In this document: piece by piece, positions 1 to 13,900 of the stretch
How the letters are laid out: each line of letters begins with the position of its first letter
Numbering within the stretch: position 1 is the first letter of the stretch
DNA from: Solea solea
Taxonomy: Eukaryota > Chordata > Actinopteri > Pleuronectiformes > Soleidae
DNA: 64,000 nt
Reading direction: 5' to 3'
NCBI RefSeq assembly: GCF_958295425.1
Contig: NC_081135.1
Coordinates: forward strand, 28,044,433-28,108,432
Translations under genes and position numbers: made by a program
Notes under the pieces: generated by a model
Seen by the model: the letters and a program-made list of their open reading frames with translations, nothing else
Databases searched by the model: none
Told to the model about the DNA's origin: nothing

Positions 1-2184
1 GCTGCTGCAGAGGCGTTTGAGACTGGTCAGGTAGTTTTTTTCAAATCGGCAGATATTGATAATTGACATGATAAATGTCATATGATTAATGACTGATTTT
101 TACTTTTCGGATAATGTGGGAAAAAAAACAGTTAATGGTCGTTTAAAACTTCATTATGAACAGAAATATTTCACATCTGACATGTTATGTATGAGCTAAG
201 CTCGAAATTCGGTATGTGAACCTGCGTGTGATCCTGGAGTCAGGAAAGGTGAATCATCAAGTGATTCATTTCCACGATCCTTCCTTCAGCAGAATCTTTA
301 GTGACATCATGGTGGACTTCAGATCCTCCAGACTTTTCTTTTAAACTGTTTCATTACATTTAAATTAGATAATTAACACATACGTATGGTTTCTAAAGCA
401 TTTTTACACAAGACAACAGACCTGAAACCGATTTTTTACCTATTTAAAGAACCAAATCATTAACAACGAGACCACTATGACTCGTGGTTAACTATGACCA
501 CTAAAAAGGTTTGTCTTCTTTAACCACTATAAAACTATATACTACAATAGTGTGGTCGTGTAGAGTTTAAAGACACGTTCTCCTGAAACCACAAGTAATG
601 TCGGTGAATATGGCTTCTAACCTTTGCAGTTTACTTTTGGTTCAAATGATGCTTCTTTCATCTTGAGTGCTAGATTTAAAAAGTATGCCTGCTTCTCTTG
701 TTTATGGTAAACACTATTTATAATAACTGGACCAGTAGTAAGATCACTCACCACGGCTGTGTTTGAAATGGAATTGACATCCGCATGAACTCAAGACTTC
801 CTATGGCAACAGCAGCACTTCAGCTTAGACAAGAAACCAGCAAATATGTCAAGTGAGGTTTAGAGAGTGAGAGTGGCAGTTCCACGAGGGTTTCATTTGT
901 GTTTGTCAAACTGGGTACAAGTTGAAAAAGTGGTGTTTCCCATTAGTTGGCAATTAAATATAATAAAAAAAATAATGAGGTAAAAACACGTGGAGTATTC
1001 TGATCTTAGTTCCATAGTCGTATATGTTTTAATCTGATTAGCATCATGGAGTTTGAGTTTTCACAACAGTGGACAAGCGTAGATGTGAGTCCCAGTAGAA
1101 GTGTGAAACATATAAACGGGAATATGGATGGAATATTCCTTCAGCCTCTGTCAGTTTGAAGTAGTGGGAAATGATCTACTTTAGAATAAGTTAATAGAGA
1201 GAAACTAATAATAATAATAATAATAATAATACATATCATAATGATTTAAATTCAATGTGATTTATTTTTTAAGACATTTCCAAGCTCAAATGCAAAATAT
1301 TCACTAGTTCTGAATATAATTTGATTTACTCAACACTGTAAACTAAACTGAGAAGTTTATCTGATCTGCTGCATAAAAACACAGATTATATACTGTTTAT
1401 ACTGCAATATACCGTAGTAATTGTTGAAAAAATATTGTTGTTATAAAAAAATTTTCAGTTGGACATTCTACTATAACTATAAAAGGGTTATAACACATTT
1501 TCGCTGCTGTCCCTGGTCACATCAAAACAAAGCTTATGTATTTGTTTCTGGTTCTCCCATCTCCTTCTCCAGACAATGCAAACCATGTTTACTACCATGT
1601 AACACACTGATAACACATTGATAACTCATCCTATTTTAAAAAGAAAACCTGAACTTTTCCTTTAACTAGCTGCCTCAATCATAACCTGTTCACTGATGCT
1701 TTAACTTCATCAGGATCTCAACTTCTTTTTTGTTTTGTTTTTAACCTTTTGTCTTGGTTTGCTCTAAATTCTATTCGTGTTCAGTTATTCTTTCAATATT
1801 TCATGTCCTCATTTTTTTAAATTTTGTAACTAAACTAAATTTAATTTAGTTATTTGTGGGCTTTTGCTTATTACTCTAAACCACACGGTGTTCTATAACG
1901 CGATTCGAGTTGTCTTAGAGGGGGGGGAAACTAGTTAAATAGTGCAAAGCACTTGTCTTCATTGAAGACGTGAACTTTTACTGAAGCAGTGATTTGTTGC
2001 TGTTGCTCCACCTGTTATACACATGATTCACTGTTTTCATCATAATGGCTCAATTTGGTATATATAAAAAAAACCTTTTAACAAGTGAAAACTGTTCTTG
2101 TGGTCGTTTCGGTTAAATGTGAGAAAGCAGAGTGAAGCAGGGTTGCACTTGCCAGTGCAGGCCTCAGTGACAGTGTGGTCTTAC
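1..2184 (-). other. heg1 intron 1 (partial)
   Basis: AT-rich sequence downstream of the heg1 exon 1 donor on the minus strand. It has a short (ATA)n tract near 1208-1231. I see no exon in it; the only ORF, near 1421-1621, is short and low in complexity. Confidence 0.5.
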
Positions 2185-2455
2185 CGAAGTTTCTAATAGC
2201 AGTGCGTGTTTCACCAGCGTGTGTGAGCAGGAGGTTCCTCTGTGATGGAGATAAACTCTCGCTGGACAATAAACTGGTGGTCGCACTGTTGTCCGCGCTG
2301 CTGTGTTCGTATGTGGCGGCTGAATGATAAAATCCCGCGGGATCCGAGCTGCTGTTGCTGGGGGTCTGTGCCCCGAGGGGTCGCGGCAGAGCAAGCAGGA
2401 GGAGGCAGACCGACAGAGAGAAACCCAGGACGTGATTCAAAGACCACGTTTCCAT
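2185..2455 (-). CDS. heg1: heg1-like first coding exon (signal peptide exon, partial gene)
   Basis: First coding exon of a secreted or membrane protein, read on the minus strand. The ATG at 2455 opens a classic signal peptide: a short polar start, a hydrophobic core around residues 10-27 (LGFSLSVCLLLLALP) and a likely cleavage site after Ala29 (LGA/Q). The mature start is Ser/Thr-rich with one N-glycosylation sequon at Asn34, as expected of the mucin-like ectodomain of HEG1. The exon ends in phase 1 at a strong donor (TCG/GTAAGA). HEG1 is the endothelial transmembrane receptor that binds KRIT1/CCM1 in heart and vessel development. The assignment rests mainly on synteny: HEG1 follows SLC12A8 on the same strand in human 3q21. 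The exon alone is too low in complexity to prove it. The EGF-like, transmembrane and cytoplasmic exons would lie left of the window. An in-frame ATG at 2797 lengthens the ORF but would bury the signal peptide, so I reject it. Confidence 0.65.
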
Positions 2456-2760
2456 GGCTTTCAAGACCGGAAAGCGGCTGCCGATAGTTTCTGAAAACTC
2501 GAGTGAACACCGTGGAAGTCTCCCGGGGACACCATGGGAGGGACGTTTCAGCTCCCACTGAAGTTTCGTAAGAATCGGATAAATCCTGAAGCAGGTCCGG
2601 TTTGGAGCCGCTACTCGGACGGCGGGTAACGGAAGATAAGAGACGAGGCTGCAGCCTGTTATCAGAGCAGAGGAGCCCGGGCTCCTCCCACACGCATGCG
2701 CGCGCGCGCACACATGCACGCACACACAAGTTTGCGCGGCTATTCTTCTTAGGACACTGC
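2456..2760 (-). promoter_or_regulatory. GC-rich 5' region of heg1
   Basis: This block is clearly richer in G+C and CpG than its surroundings and lies directly upstream of the heg1 start codon. All frames stay open for long stretches, which reflects composition rather than coding. No TATA box is obvious. A CA/CG-alternating tract lies at about 2692-2728. I infer the 5' UTR and core promoter lie here; the transcription start cannot be placed. Confidence 0.4.
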
Positions 2761-4765
2761 ACTGACTTCCATTCACTTGGACAGCAAAGCAAAACAAAGC
2801 GTAATTCCTAACGTAAATCTACCCTTAGCCTTAAAACCAAATATATCCCTCAAAATTGTCCTCACAGAATCAACATGTCCTCATGGAGGTGCACACATAG
2901 ATCCCAGGTGGTGATTAAGTCAACATAATTCAACTAGTACTGTGTAATAATGCACCAAAATTGCATTTGAGAACAGTAGTGCAAGTCTGGTCACCTTTTT
3001 CTCTACGGAAACCCCCCCACAGTGTTGGAGTACATATTGTTTTACGACACCACCGTAAACATCCATCCATCCATTGTCTACTACTTTATCCTCAGTGTTG
3101 TAAAGACTCACAGCTGGCACTCCCCTCTCCTGACCACATGTGCATTTGTTTTCAGCAGAGCCACTGAACACAAGCTGTGGAACCCTGAACCCTGACCCTG
3201 ATCTTGGTTTTCCACTAACAGACAGTAGGGAGAGTGGAGACAGCCCCCCCATCTCCCCGCAACAAGCCATTTAAGCATCACAAAGATGCAGATGCTCTTA
3301 AATTAGGGTACACATTCTGCGTAGTTCCGCTTTAATACCTGCATGAGTGTATGGTTACTAAAATGATTAAATATAGTAAATATAGGATAAATAAAACTTT
3401 TTTTCAAATTGGTAATCATGAGGTGCCCTTTTTTCACCTGAGACCCAGCCCCTGAAAATGTCCAGGCACGTCACTGCCTCACAACAATGGGTTTTAAACC
3501 AAAAATGAGTCCTCACAACCTAATAAACACAGACACACGCACACACACGCACACACGCTCACACACACACACCACAATTGACATTCTACCTCTAACCTTA
3601 ACCAGAGCCTTTCAAAAACCTCAGCATGTGAATAATGTATATTTTGTGTGTAATTTAGAGAAGGAAAGGTCTCAACAGTGGCAAAATTATGATTATTACA
3701 TTTTCCAAGAAGAAAAGACGAAGAAAAAACATGACAATGTGAAACATGACAATCTCGCTGACAAAATGATGTTCAGTATGTTCAGTCCTGTCCCACAAGT
3801 GTAGGCCACTTGTGCCTGATGCTACTCTGACAACGATAGAGCTCAGAGGATGTGGTTTTCACAGCTTCGCTGAGTCTTTGTTTTACAGCGAAACAAACCA
3901 AACACCTTACAAGAGTCTGATTAAATTACAAGAATGCAGAATGTGCAGATCAATCCACCGAGTATGTCCACATAATATCTATGCCTTCAGTTTGTCTTGA
4001 GGAAACTTTGGAGTTGGTCGCTGATGAACATTATCTTTAGCTTTAGAAACATTTTTAATGGGTCGCTTGACAGGCTTCAGTGTGTGCACTACCAACTGTG
4101 GTGGTGATGAATGAAAGATATCAGTAGAAATGCAATAGATATATCCCCAAAAGAACTGCTTCCATGTCCTCTAACACAGCGCAAATGGATACTGCGCTAA
4201 TTTTAAAAAAATATCAATCAATAACAGATTGTATAGCTAACAAGAATTACAATATCAAAACTGGCAGTTAAAGGCGTGGCGATTCCTAATAATTTCTCAA
4301 TTAACAACCTGAACAAAAAAAAAGTGAATATGGACCTTTTAATTAAACTATTCTGTCACGTTTTTGACAACGTGTGTTAATTGTTCCTCCTGACATCAAA
4401 GACCCATTTTTTGATATGTCACTCACATAATTGATAATTGCTCAGAGGTTGTAGCCATGTCAAGACAAAACCAACGTCTATTAATTCAGTTACTTTCACA
4501 TGAGGAAAAAAAAAAATACTATTCCAGCTACATTCAGTCCTGGGTTAGTGGAGACAGTCACTGTAACTCGTGAAAAAGTGAAAAAAACATTTCCTCCAAC
4601 CACGACATGGAAACGTCTGGACCTGCTGAGTGTCTCTATTAGAATGGACGTGTGGGCAGAATGTGACCCACTGGGCAACATGCAGAACAGTTTAAGGCAG
4701 AAAAATGTGGTTTTCAGTCTGTCAGCTGTGTGACATAAAACAGAAGCAGACAGTGCTCGACTTGG
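2761..4765. other. slc12a8-heg1 intergenic spacer
   Basis: Contains the 3' UTR of slc12a8 (minus strand, running down from 4765) and spacer. A minus-strand ATTAAA (complement at 4338-4343) could be a poly(A) signal. About 3058-3100 holds CCAT repeats followed by the complement of an 'aggataaag' motif, a minus-strand tail fragment of the SINE family seen at 35.5-36.4 kb. A (CA)n microsatellite lies at 3526-3572. No gene seen. Confidence 0.5.
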
Positions 4766-4934
4766 TCAGTGAAACGGTGGTTGCACCATCTCGTGGCTCT
4801 TTATGAACGAAGACTGGTGACAGCGGTGGCGAGAGGCAAAGTCAGCGTTCTCCTCCGTCAGCTGCCTGGTTTTCAGTCCCACCCTGTACAGAGAGGGTGT
4901 CACCACTATTTCGTCCTGGGGGGGTCCTTTATTC
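4766..4934 (-). CDS. slc12a8: slc12a8 coding exon 13 (terminal)
   Basis: 169 nt, phase 2 to the stop codon at 4766-4768. Encodes [15 protein letters not shown], then [19 protein letters not shown], close to the human C-terminus. Acceptor CTCTTTCAG. Confidence 0.93.
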
Positions 4935-7900
4935 CTGAAAGAGAAGGACATAGATTAGAGACATGCAGCAGCTTTTGAGTAATAGTGTGATTATGTGAAA
5001 GAAATATTACAGGCAAAAGATTATGAGAAACTTCAGTATGTACTTTTATCTGCAATCTGGTCAGAATTCATTTAAATTCTATATATCAGTCACTCTCTAT
5101 ACCTGAAAGCATACTCTAGCAAACACTAGGACCCGGCTCGTTGGTACAAACTTGTATACAAGGGGCTTAACACTCTGCTTCCCTATTACCTACAGTATGT
5201 GCATATCTCACCAAATAATTGATGGACACTACTCATTCCAGTATTGTGCGACTTCATACTGAAGCAATCTATGGAACACCTTCAAACTCCAAAATCTGGT
5301 TTCTCTAGGTCATTTGAAATGAGAATCTAAATCATTAGTCTCTCACTGCTTTTAGGTTCCTGTCTCTACTGTAATGTGTCATTGCAATTTAGATAAGTTG
5401 TTTTTGTGTCTGTTGACCAGGACGCCCTTGGAAAAGAGATTTACAATCTCAATGGCATTATCCTGGGAAAATAAAGGTTAAATAAAATAATAGAAAACAC
5501 ACAATACCTGAAAATGCCCTTTACTGTTGATTTGAGCCATGAGAAAAAGCTGAAGCGAGCTGCGATACCTGCAAATAAACAAAGCCGTTATATATGTGTA
5601 CATGTATATATACATATATATGTATATATATATATATATATATACATACATATGTATATATATTTATATATATTATATTTTGACCTGACCAAATAAACTC
5701 AACAAGTAAGATGAACAGAATGGTTACATTTACAGTGGAATTATTTATATAAATCTCTGATACTGAAACAGAGTCAGTGACACCCACAGCATACCATCAA
5801 CTGCCTGTGGAACAAGTGGTTCACACTTGCAGCTGATGGCACACTGTGGAGTGGAGACATTCTGTGGATGCAGATGGAGGGCATCATCCCCACCCTGCTA
5901 TTCTAGAAATCCTACGCCACAGCAGCTGCAGAGACCGCAAGTGACACTACTGGCAGTTTGTCTGATTACATTTCCAGGCCACAACCTCGGAGCATTGGTA
6001 CCAAATCTACATGCTTCATATGTAAAACAGCATATATGAAGAGCTGTTTGGCTAAACACAGACTAATCTGACTAATATGATAATGAGAAGGTGTCCCTGG
6101 CCTACAGCTATTAGACCTGAAATTACACACTTTTGTTGTATGACCTGATGCAGAAATAACACACCAGGCAAAAACTCATCATTTTCAGTCAATATAAGAA
6201 AACATCAAAAAAGTAAGTATATGTACCATCTATGAAATACTGTTGAATTAGTACTTGTTACAGGGAAATCATCTGTGTAACCTCAGTGTAACCAAGCTTA
6301 TACAGTCTGTATTATGCAAACTGCAATATGATCGAAGAGGTAGGTTTGTCTATAAACATAAAGTAAAAGTAAATTACAATTTCATTACAAATTCAAGTCT
6401 GCACAACCAAGTGATGCAGTTACCTATTGGTAGTCCAGGACTTGTTTTCCCAATGTAGAAGAAGAGCAGCACGGCAACCACAATGTTTGCTAAGGCATAA
6501 ACCCACTGGATCACAAACATGATCAGTATGGAACTCAATGTCTGAAAGAACACAAATAATATACCTTAACATTTGTACATACTATGTTAAAAGGAAATAA
6601 TGTAGCGCATGTCATGTGTAACCAACCCCAATAAGTGCGATCCAGTGATTAAAGAATTGTGCATAGAATGAATCCTGCATGGGTTTGATGTCAATGCTTT
6701 GGTGCTCTGGTTTACCTCCAGCTCCTGAAACATAAAATAAAATATCAAGTCAATAAAAAAACTAAATGTTTCTCTCGTGTCATGTTTCCTGGGCCAAAGT
6801 TCATGACCTGTGCTATGGTTGTGAGGATGAGCAGATGAATCGTGCTTCGCAGAACTTATTTTTATACACTCTTTGGCTTGTGGCTCTTCTCTGTCCCTGA
6901 CCTCCACACTTCTTGGCTGCGGCTCAGCTTCCTCATATGGCGGAGCTGAACTTATCTCCTCTCTTTTCTCCTCTGAGAACACAAGGTTATTCAGGTCCAA
7001 ACCAAAGCTGTCCATCAGCTTCTGCTTAGCAGTGACCTTTCTACTTTTGCTTCTGCTGCTTATCTCTTGCGTGGAGGAGGTCTTCACGGTTCCCACATCG
7101 ACACTTGATACAGGTCGAAAGATCTGATCCATGTCCTTGGTGAACTCTGATAAAGTTCCTTTGCTCAGTGCACTTCCGCCACCACTCCCATAGTTCAGCA
7201 GAGGAGCTTCAATAAGCGGCCTGGAGCTTCTACTGCTGGACTTGCGCTGGCTTCCTCTGGCCAAAGCGGGGGAATCCTTCTTCTCTTTCCTCTGCAGCTG
7301 CACAGTCATGGCCACGCTGAAGTAGGAGTAGTCGATGAAGCTGTAGGTGAGCATGAAATTGATGGTGACGATGGGAGCGAGAACATTGACCTGGCCAATG
7401 CAAATGAAGGCCATGGTCACCAGGCTGGTCAGGCAGATCGCAGCCACCGGGGTCCTGTTTGGGCCTTTCTGCGTGCAAGTAAAAGAGACAGAAACAATGT
7501 ACAACAATGCTTAGTGACTGCTGCATCCCACAATAATATCTATGTGAAAATTCCCTTGATAGCAAAGTTTGAGGCTGCAGAAGAGCGGGACGTCTCAGAT
7601 TGAGGACTCATAAGTAGGTTTGTATAAGTGTATAACTGCTTTAAAATAAACATCATTTGGGTTCTGTTGCCTTAGAATAAGCATTTAAGATGCCACCGTC
7701 TTGCAGTGCCATGTTTCTACACAGCCTGACTGGATAAACCAGAGCCACAGCGTGTGTTTCGAATTTTCAACATATGGATTGTGAAGGCCACCAAAGGCCA
7801 TAAGTTATTTATGTTCTCGGGAAAGGAAGGGTTGAACAAAGAAGTTATGTGAGTTACAATCTGCAGTCTTGCCTTTAGATAGTAATAATTATTAGACACT

Positions 7901-10900
7901 GAACCTTTTAAAACTGGATTTAGACACCATTTGATCCCTTTCAATGACATGGATTATCAATAATTAGCCAAGTACATTATTTTATCATGGACAAACATAT
8001 AATTAGGATATAGTCATCCTTGTATAGTAAGTATAACTCAGGTCTTAGATACAATTATTAAAAGTACAGTCAAATCTCCAATCTTCTCATGACTCCATGT
8101 GGCCTTTGGATGGTGGACATCTTCAAGTACAATGAAAAACGTTAGTCTAGTTTCAGTATTAATGCTAATTTCAACATTCGGTTAAATTGAACATGCACAG
8201 CAACGAGTAAAATGATCTGTAGTATATTCAAGAGGGTATAAAATCTTAATTAACTGAATGTAAAAATCCCGCAGATGAAACACCGGTGTAAGCAGGGGGA
8301 CAAAAATAATTCAGTAATTCTTTTTGTGTGGAAACATTGTCTTAACGTGTGTTTTGGAAACTACTTTTATTTAACTTCCCAGGTCCTATCACACAGTGGA
8401 GCACTGCAGTGTGCCTGGCGGCCCTCCAGAGCACACAGCCGAGTACAGCCCTGCCCGTCGCCCTTCCTGCGTTTGTTCTGATGCTTTGATTTGGGCCAAG
8501 ATGTCTAGGGCCTCATTCCAGTCCACTGAGAGGGGTCAGGCAGTACTGCCATGCAGGGAAGTCTGAGAAAAACCGAGGTGGACGAGGTCAGGATGCCAAC
8601 GTGACTGCGTGTGTGTAGCAGGAGTGAGTCGTAGCCCAGTCTGTCTGCTCACGTCTACGATTTTTATGATACGCAACTACTGCAGTTTATCAGAGAAAAT
8701 ATTACCATTATTGCATGACTTGTGCTAATAAGACTTAATTATATATGCAAAATATAATATTGCAGTTCCTAGAGAGTTTTTAGAATTCATATACACTGTA
8801 TACGATGCTAAATAAATGTATACAGCTGCCCTAAATTAACAGCATTGGTAATTATCAAAATATTTGTTGATGTTTCTGTAATGGGGAATACACCAGTATG
8901 TAGAAGCTCTTTAACCAAAAGTATATTTTAATTATTGTTATCCATTAATTTTCAAAATGACTGAAAAATAGCACATTATTATTTCTTGATAAAAATTAGA
9001 GTTATTTACTTGCATTCCTGAAGAGAAAAAAAATGTTTTAATGGTTAAATGTTATGCTTGATTAATTTCCGACTTCTCAGAAAAGCCCTGTGAGCCACCA
9101 GCTCAAATTATTTGGGTATAAAAAGGTGAATTCAATTCCAAATAAATTACATCATTTTAAGTTTTAAACAAGTTTTTGAAAGATGTCCAAAACATTTATT
9201 TTTTCTCGTTTTTATGACAGGTGGTCTAATACATTTGGTGTATATTGTGTAAAGCAATAATATTTTGACTTTTTTTTTTCTTTTACTTTTTTTTCAAATT
9301 GTTAGGTTTTTGGTGCTAAGCCGGTCTGCAGAACTGTGCAAGGATTCAAATGTGCATGCATTTGGTGCAAATGGCAATAAAAGAGGAGCGTAAAACCTCA
9401 ATGAACTGAGCCAAGGTGGTGAAACCTCACTAACCATACACAGCTACAGTAAAAAGGCATTTGTAATTTAACCAACACTCAGTTACTCGTAATTCTGGTA
9501 ACGTTACATTTAAAAAGTCCTCAAACTCATTACAAAAAGAAGTAATAGCTGTGCATGAAAGTGAGCGTAAAAACATACACACGCCTACTAAATAATCTAC
9601 ATTTGCAACACGACAACTTTATATGTCAATGACAGCTCCAGTGATCCCAGACATCCCTCCTCTCATGGTTCTATCACTCTATTCTTCCATCAACCCACCC
9701 CTGTTCCCAGCCAGGACAGAGCAGGGATGACCCTCTCTTGAGCAATGCACTGGAGGATCCTGGGTGCTCCATACAGGCTGCCCATGCAGGAAGCCAAGGA
9801 GGAGATGTAGAGGCCCAGCAGAAAGAGGAAACCCACCAAGGAGACCTGCAGGAAGAAGGAAAACAAACAGAGGGTGGAAGAGGATGGGGTGGGGTCGAGA
9901 GCTCACAACAGCTACACCCAGTTCGGTTCCGCTGCAGCCAGCTCCTAATGAAAACAATGAGAACTGACCACGACTGGAGTCAGAGACTTCAAATGATTCA
10001 GTGACCGTTAATGGATTAGTACACATATCACAGTAATATTATCACATTGTGACTAATAGTAATTTGGAGCTTCAAAGTTCCTTTGGTTGTCTGTAAAAGA
10101 ACAACCAACTGTTATTATTTTAAGTCATACATTAACGATTGTTACATTTGCTTCAGGACCTGATGCAGAAAACACAAACTGTCGACTGGCAGCTTGTGCA
10201 ATCTGGTCCCTAAGCTTAGCTTTACTCTATGTACATTTTTGACCTTGGTCTAAAATTAGACTTTAGTCTTCCTCACACCAGCTGTCCATGAGCTGTCTGA
10301 CACATTTTGTTTTATGAGAATACATACTGTAGGTCACATTAATATTGTATATGTGCTTTGTATAACTGTTTGAGTTTCCAATCAACCAATTGTTGTATTT
10401 CACAGCTTCAAAGTTGTATTCAAAATGTAATAAAACAAGTCTAGTCTTTTTTTTTTTACATGTTTATACATTTGTGAAAGTGCTCTATAAGCAATACTAC
10501 TAATCAATGATGTATTCAGACGAATCTGACTATCTACTGAAGAAGCTGAGCTCTTTTATCTTTGACATTTGATTACTGCTTCAATTTGTTTACAGTATGC
10601 ACTTTGCAACGGTATTTTATTTTACTTGTTTTTTTAAAATGAAAATATAAAGTATTGTAAAGGTTTTCCGTCTCAACAATTATATAGTAAAGAGAACCTG
10701 GCCGGACCACGCCACATTGTTGTGGGGAATCCCCTCATCTCAGCCCTTCTGCATGAGAGCCTCGCTCACAGAACAGGATGGAAACAGAAAGAGGAGTTTA
10801 CCTTTTCTGCTATCAAGAAGTCATAGCGCAGAGCCTCTCTGGTGCAGATGGCCCCCAGAAGGAAGGCAAAGACCAGATACAGGAACCACCTGTGGGTCAC

Positions 10901-13900
10901 CAACAGTACCACACAGAAATATGAACAACTACTCCTTTGTGTCTATTAATAGGGAAAGTGTGTCATCACAAACTTAAGTGTCTGATAGAGCCATGGTGGG
11001 TGGGAGGGTGTGTCTATTCTCTCCACTGACAACAGCAAAGGTTGTCCTTGTGATAAGATACCACATAAAAAAGTACAAATGTAATCATGTGGAAAGTACA
11101 AACTATTTAACTATTTTTGGGGGAATCATTCCTGGAGGGGGAAACTCCAGGGAGTTTTATGTGAAAACTGAAAACGGTTCTGTGGTGTTTTTCATTGTAT
11201 TGTATGATACAGTTGTGTATGTGTTTGGGGTGTTTTCATACGAGGTGAAGACAGCTGCCAGTGTTCCCACAGGGATGTTGTGTTCAGGCCGCTGAAGATC
11301 TGAACTCATATTGAAGCCTGCCATTACACCTGCACACACACAAGTACACAACACGCTGCTTACGATATACAGAATTGAGTGAGGGAGCACGAGCATTTAT
11401 CTTGTAGTTAACCAACAGGAGATGGTGAGAGTCCACCTACCTGTAGCAGCGGGGAAAAAGCACCCAAATACTGTGAAGAAGTTCTCTCCTGGAGTGTAAT
11501 CTGGGTGTGTGTTGCTGCTGAGCAGCTCAGCTGAATAACCAGTGAACCCATGCACTGAAAGAGGAGGATGGAACATACAGAGTCAATCATCACTGACCCT
11601 TAATGACGAGTGTATCTGTCTACTACTGTCAAGAATATAAACAAATCACATTAATGTACAAGGAAACATCCATTTTGCAAATAGTTTTTTTTCGCTTGTT
11701 TTCCTTTCTGCTACTCCCAATTTATGGGGTTGCCAACACTGACTTCTTTTTTTAACCTAGCAAATCCATGGCAACTAATTTGACAAATTTATACTGCATG
11801 CCCTTCCTGATGCCGCCCTCTCTTTACTCCGGCTTGGGAATAATACCAGATGTACAAGTGTCCTGCCGAGGGACACATCGATATGTAGACTTAGAGGGGC
11901 CAGGGATGGAGCCCCAATTTTCTGGTTGAAAGAGAACCACCTTGTCCCTTTCATCCTTTAAATTATGGTAAACAACATGAATTATGATAGGTATAAAAGA
12001 CAGTATACACAAGAAGTCTATGTCAGCATTATGTCATTATGACGTTATTCAAAAATATGACAGCCTGGTTGCCCCATTTGTTCCAGCAGCTGTTTATTGC
12101 TGTGGTGTTTTCATTTTCTACATGCTTCGTCACTGCCTTCACAGTCTCAGATGTTTGATAGTTTTGCACTGCACTTCCTGGAGAAGTTGAGACCAATTGG
12201 AAATGTAAACACATCATGCCTGCACCTGGGGGTTTTCCCAAAAAAGACCTATAACATCAGATACTGTCGGTTTCAAAATAATTCACCACATGTGCAAAGT
12301 TAGTGACTTACATAATCAGTGCATCACTAAAGGATGATGGATTATGAGACATGTTGATACTTTCTTACTATTTTAAAATAACAAATGTGGATGTATAATC
12401 TGCAAACAATGACAAACAGGTTGTAATGCATAGTAGTGGTTACTAATTTATTACAGTAACATCATCAGTAGGAGCTCCTGCCAAGAAAATCAGATCATCA
12501 AGTGCATTTGAAATGAACACAAAAATAAACAACAACTATACGAACATGCAGTCTAAAAATGAGAGCAGTTTGTTGAGTCTGGGTCAGTTTGTTAAATGTG
12601 TGAGGGAGATTGTTCTGCATTGATGGGGCCATTTAAACCATGAAGTTTGAAGGACCCGCCTATGTTACAACACACCGGACATTTCCCCCCTCGGTTATCT
12701 TGCGATGGGAAAGAATGTGTTCTGTCAGATTAATGACATGTTTATCCAAAAGGAAGTCGCCGCCCTTTTCAGAAGCTCAACAGCTTCCAAGTTTGAGAGA
12801 GAGAACGAGTGTGAGAGGGAGACAGAGAGTGAGAGAAAGAAAGAGTGAAGGTGCACATTTTTTTCTTTTGTTTTAGACAACAGCCAAAACCAAAAAGGGC
12901 TGGATGTACTAGTTATTCCAAGCGCACATTTTTTCCTGGATAGGAATTTGAGGAGGCAACAAAAACGGACATCAAACGGGACTTTGAGCCCAAACGTGTT
13001 CTCTCTGGGACCCGGTGAGACTTCCCTCTGTGCAAACAATTAGAGTTTAGCAAATCCATGGCAGTCAATGTTCATGTCTGCACCACAGGCTCTCCACCCA
13101 TATGACAACATCACAGTCCGACATCCAACAGTGTCTAACTCTCCGAGTATTCAGTTAAGGGCGTTCACACATTATTGAGGAAAATGTTCACTAAAAACAC
13201 AAATTCAGTGTTTAGATATTATGTCCGTCTTTTGAGCATTTGATCTGGGAAAGAAATCATTAATTTAATTAAGAAGACAATTTCCAATGGCTATAGCCTG
13301 GCTGTCGGTTGGTGGGAACACCACAAAATAAATGTAACTTCAAGAAGTCAAGTCTATTATAATTTGTACAAAAAACCTATTAAACCAAAGATGGATGACA
13401 CTGATGAGCTACTGCTAACAGTGTGCCAACATGCTAAACTAAGATGTCAAACATGTCATAAATCTTATAACTGCTAGCATGTTAGCATTGCCATCGACCG
13501 ACAGCAAAACTCAGATTAAGACAGCTGGGTAAAAAGTATTTTTTGATGACCATATCCAAAATAAAGTCATACTAGCAACATGTAGAGTATGATTTGAGTT
13601 AAATCAGATAACTACATCCTATTTACGTTTTCACAGCAGTCGGCATAGTGAGGCATAATCAAATTATTGGTTTTAAATGGGAATGTGGACTACATTTTCT
13701 ATTAGCGGCTCATAAAAAGATTCAAAATTGAAATAATTTCATATTCAGAACAAGTTTTAGCCAGATTATTGGTGTCCATGTTATGTAAGTTCTTGTGGGA
13801 AGCAAGGGTAGCAGCTAACAAGCTTATGCTTCTTACTTCATTTCAGACATGGTAGTGAGTTAATAATGACAGCGTTTTCAAATGTTGTTTTTAACCATTA

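Noticed and set aside
2456..2797. N-terminal extension of the heg1 frame to an upstream ATG
   Set aside because: It would place the signal peptide internally and is encoded by GC-rich leader sequence open in several frames.
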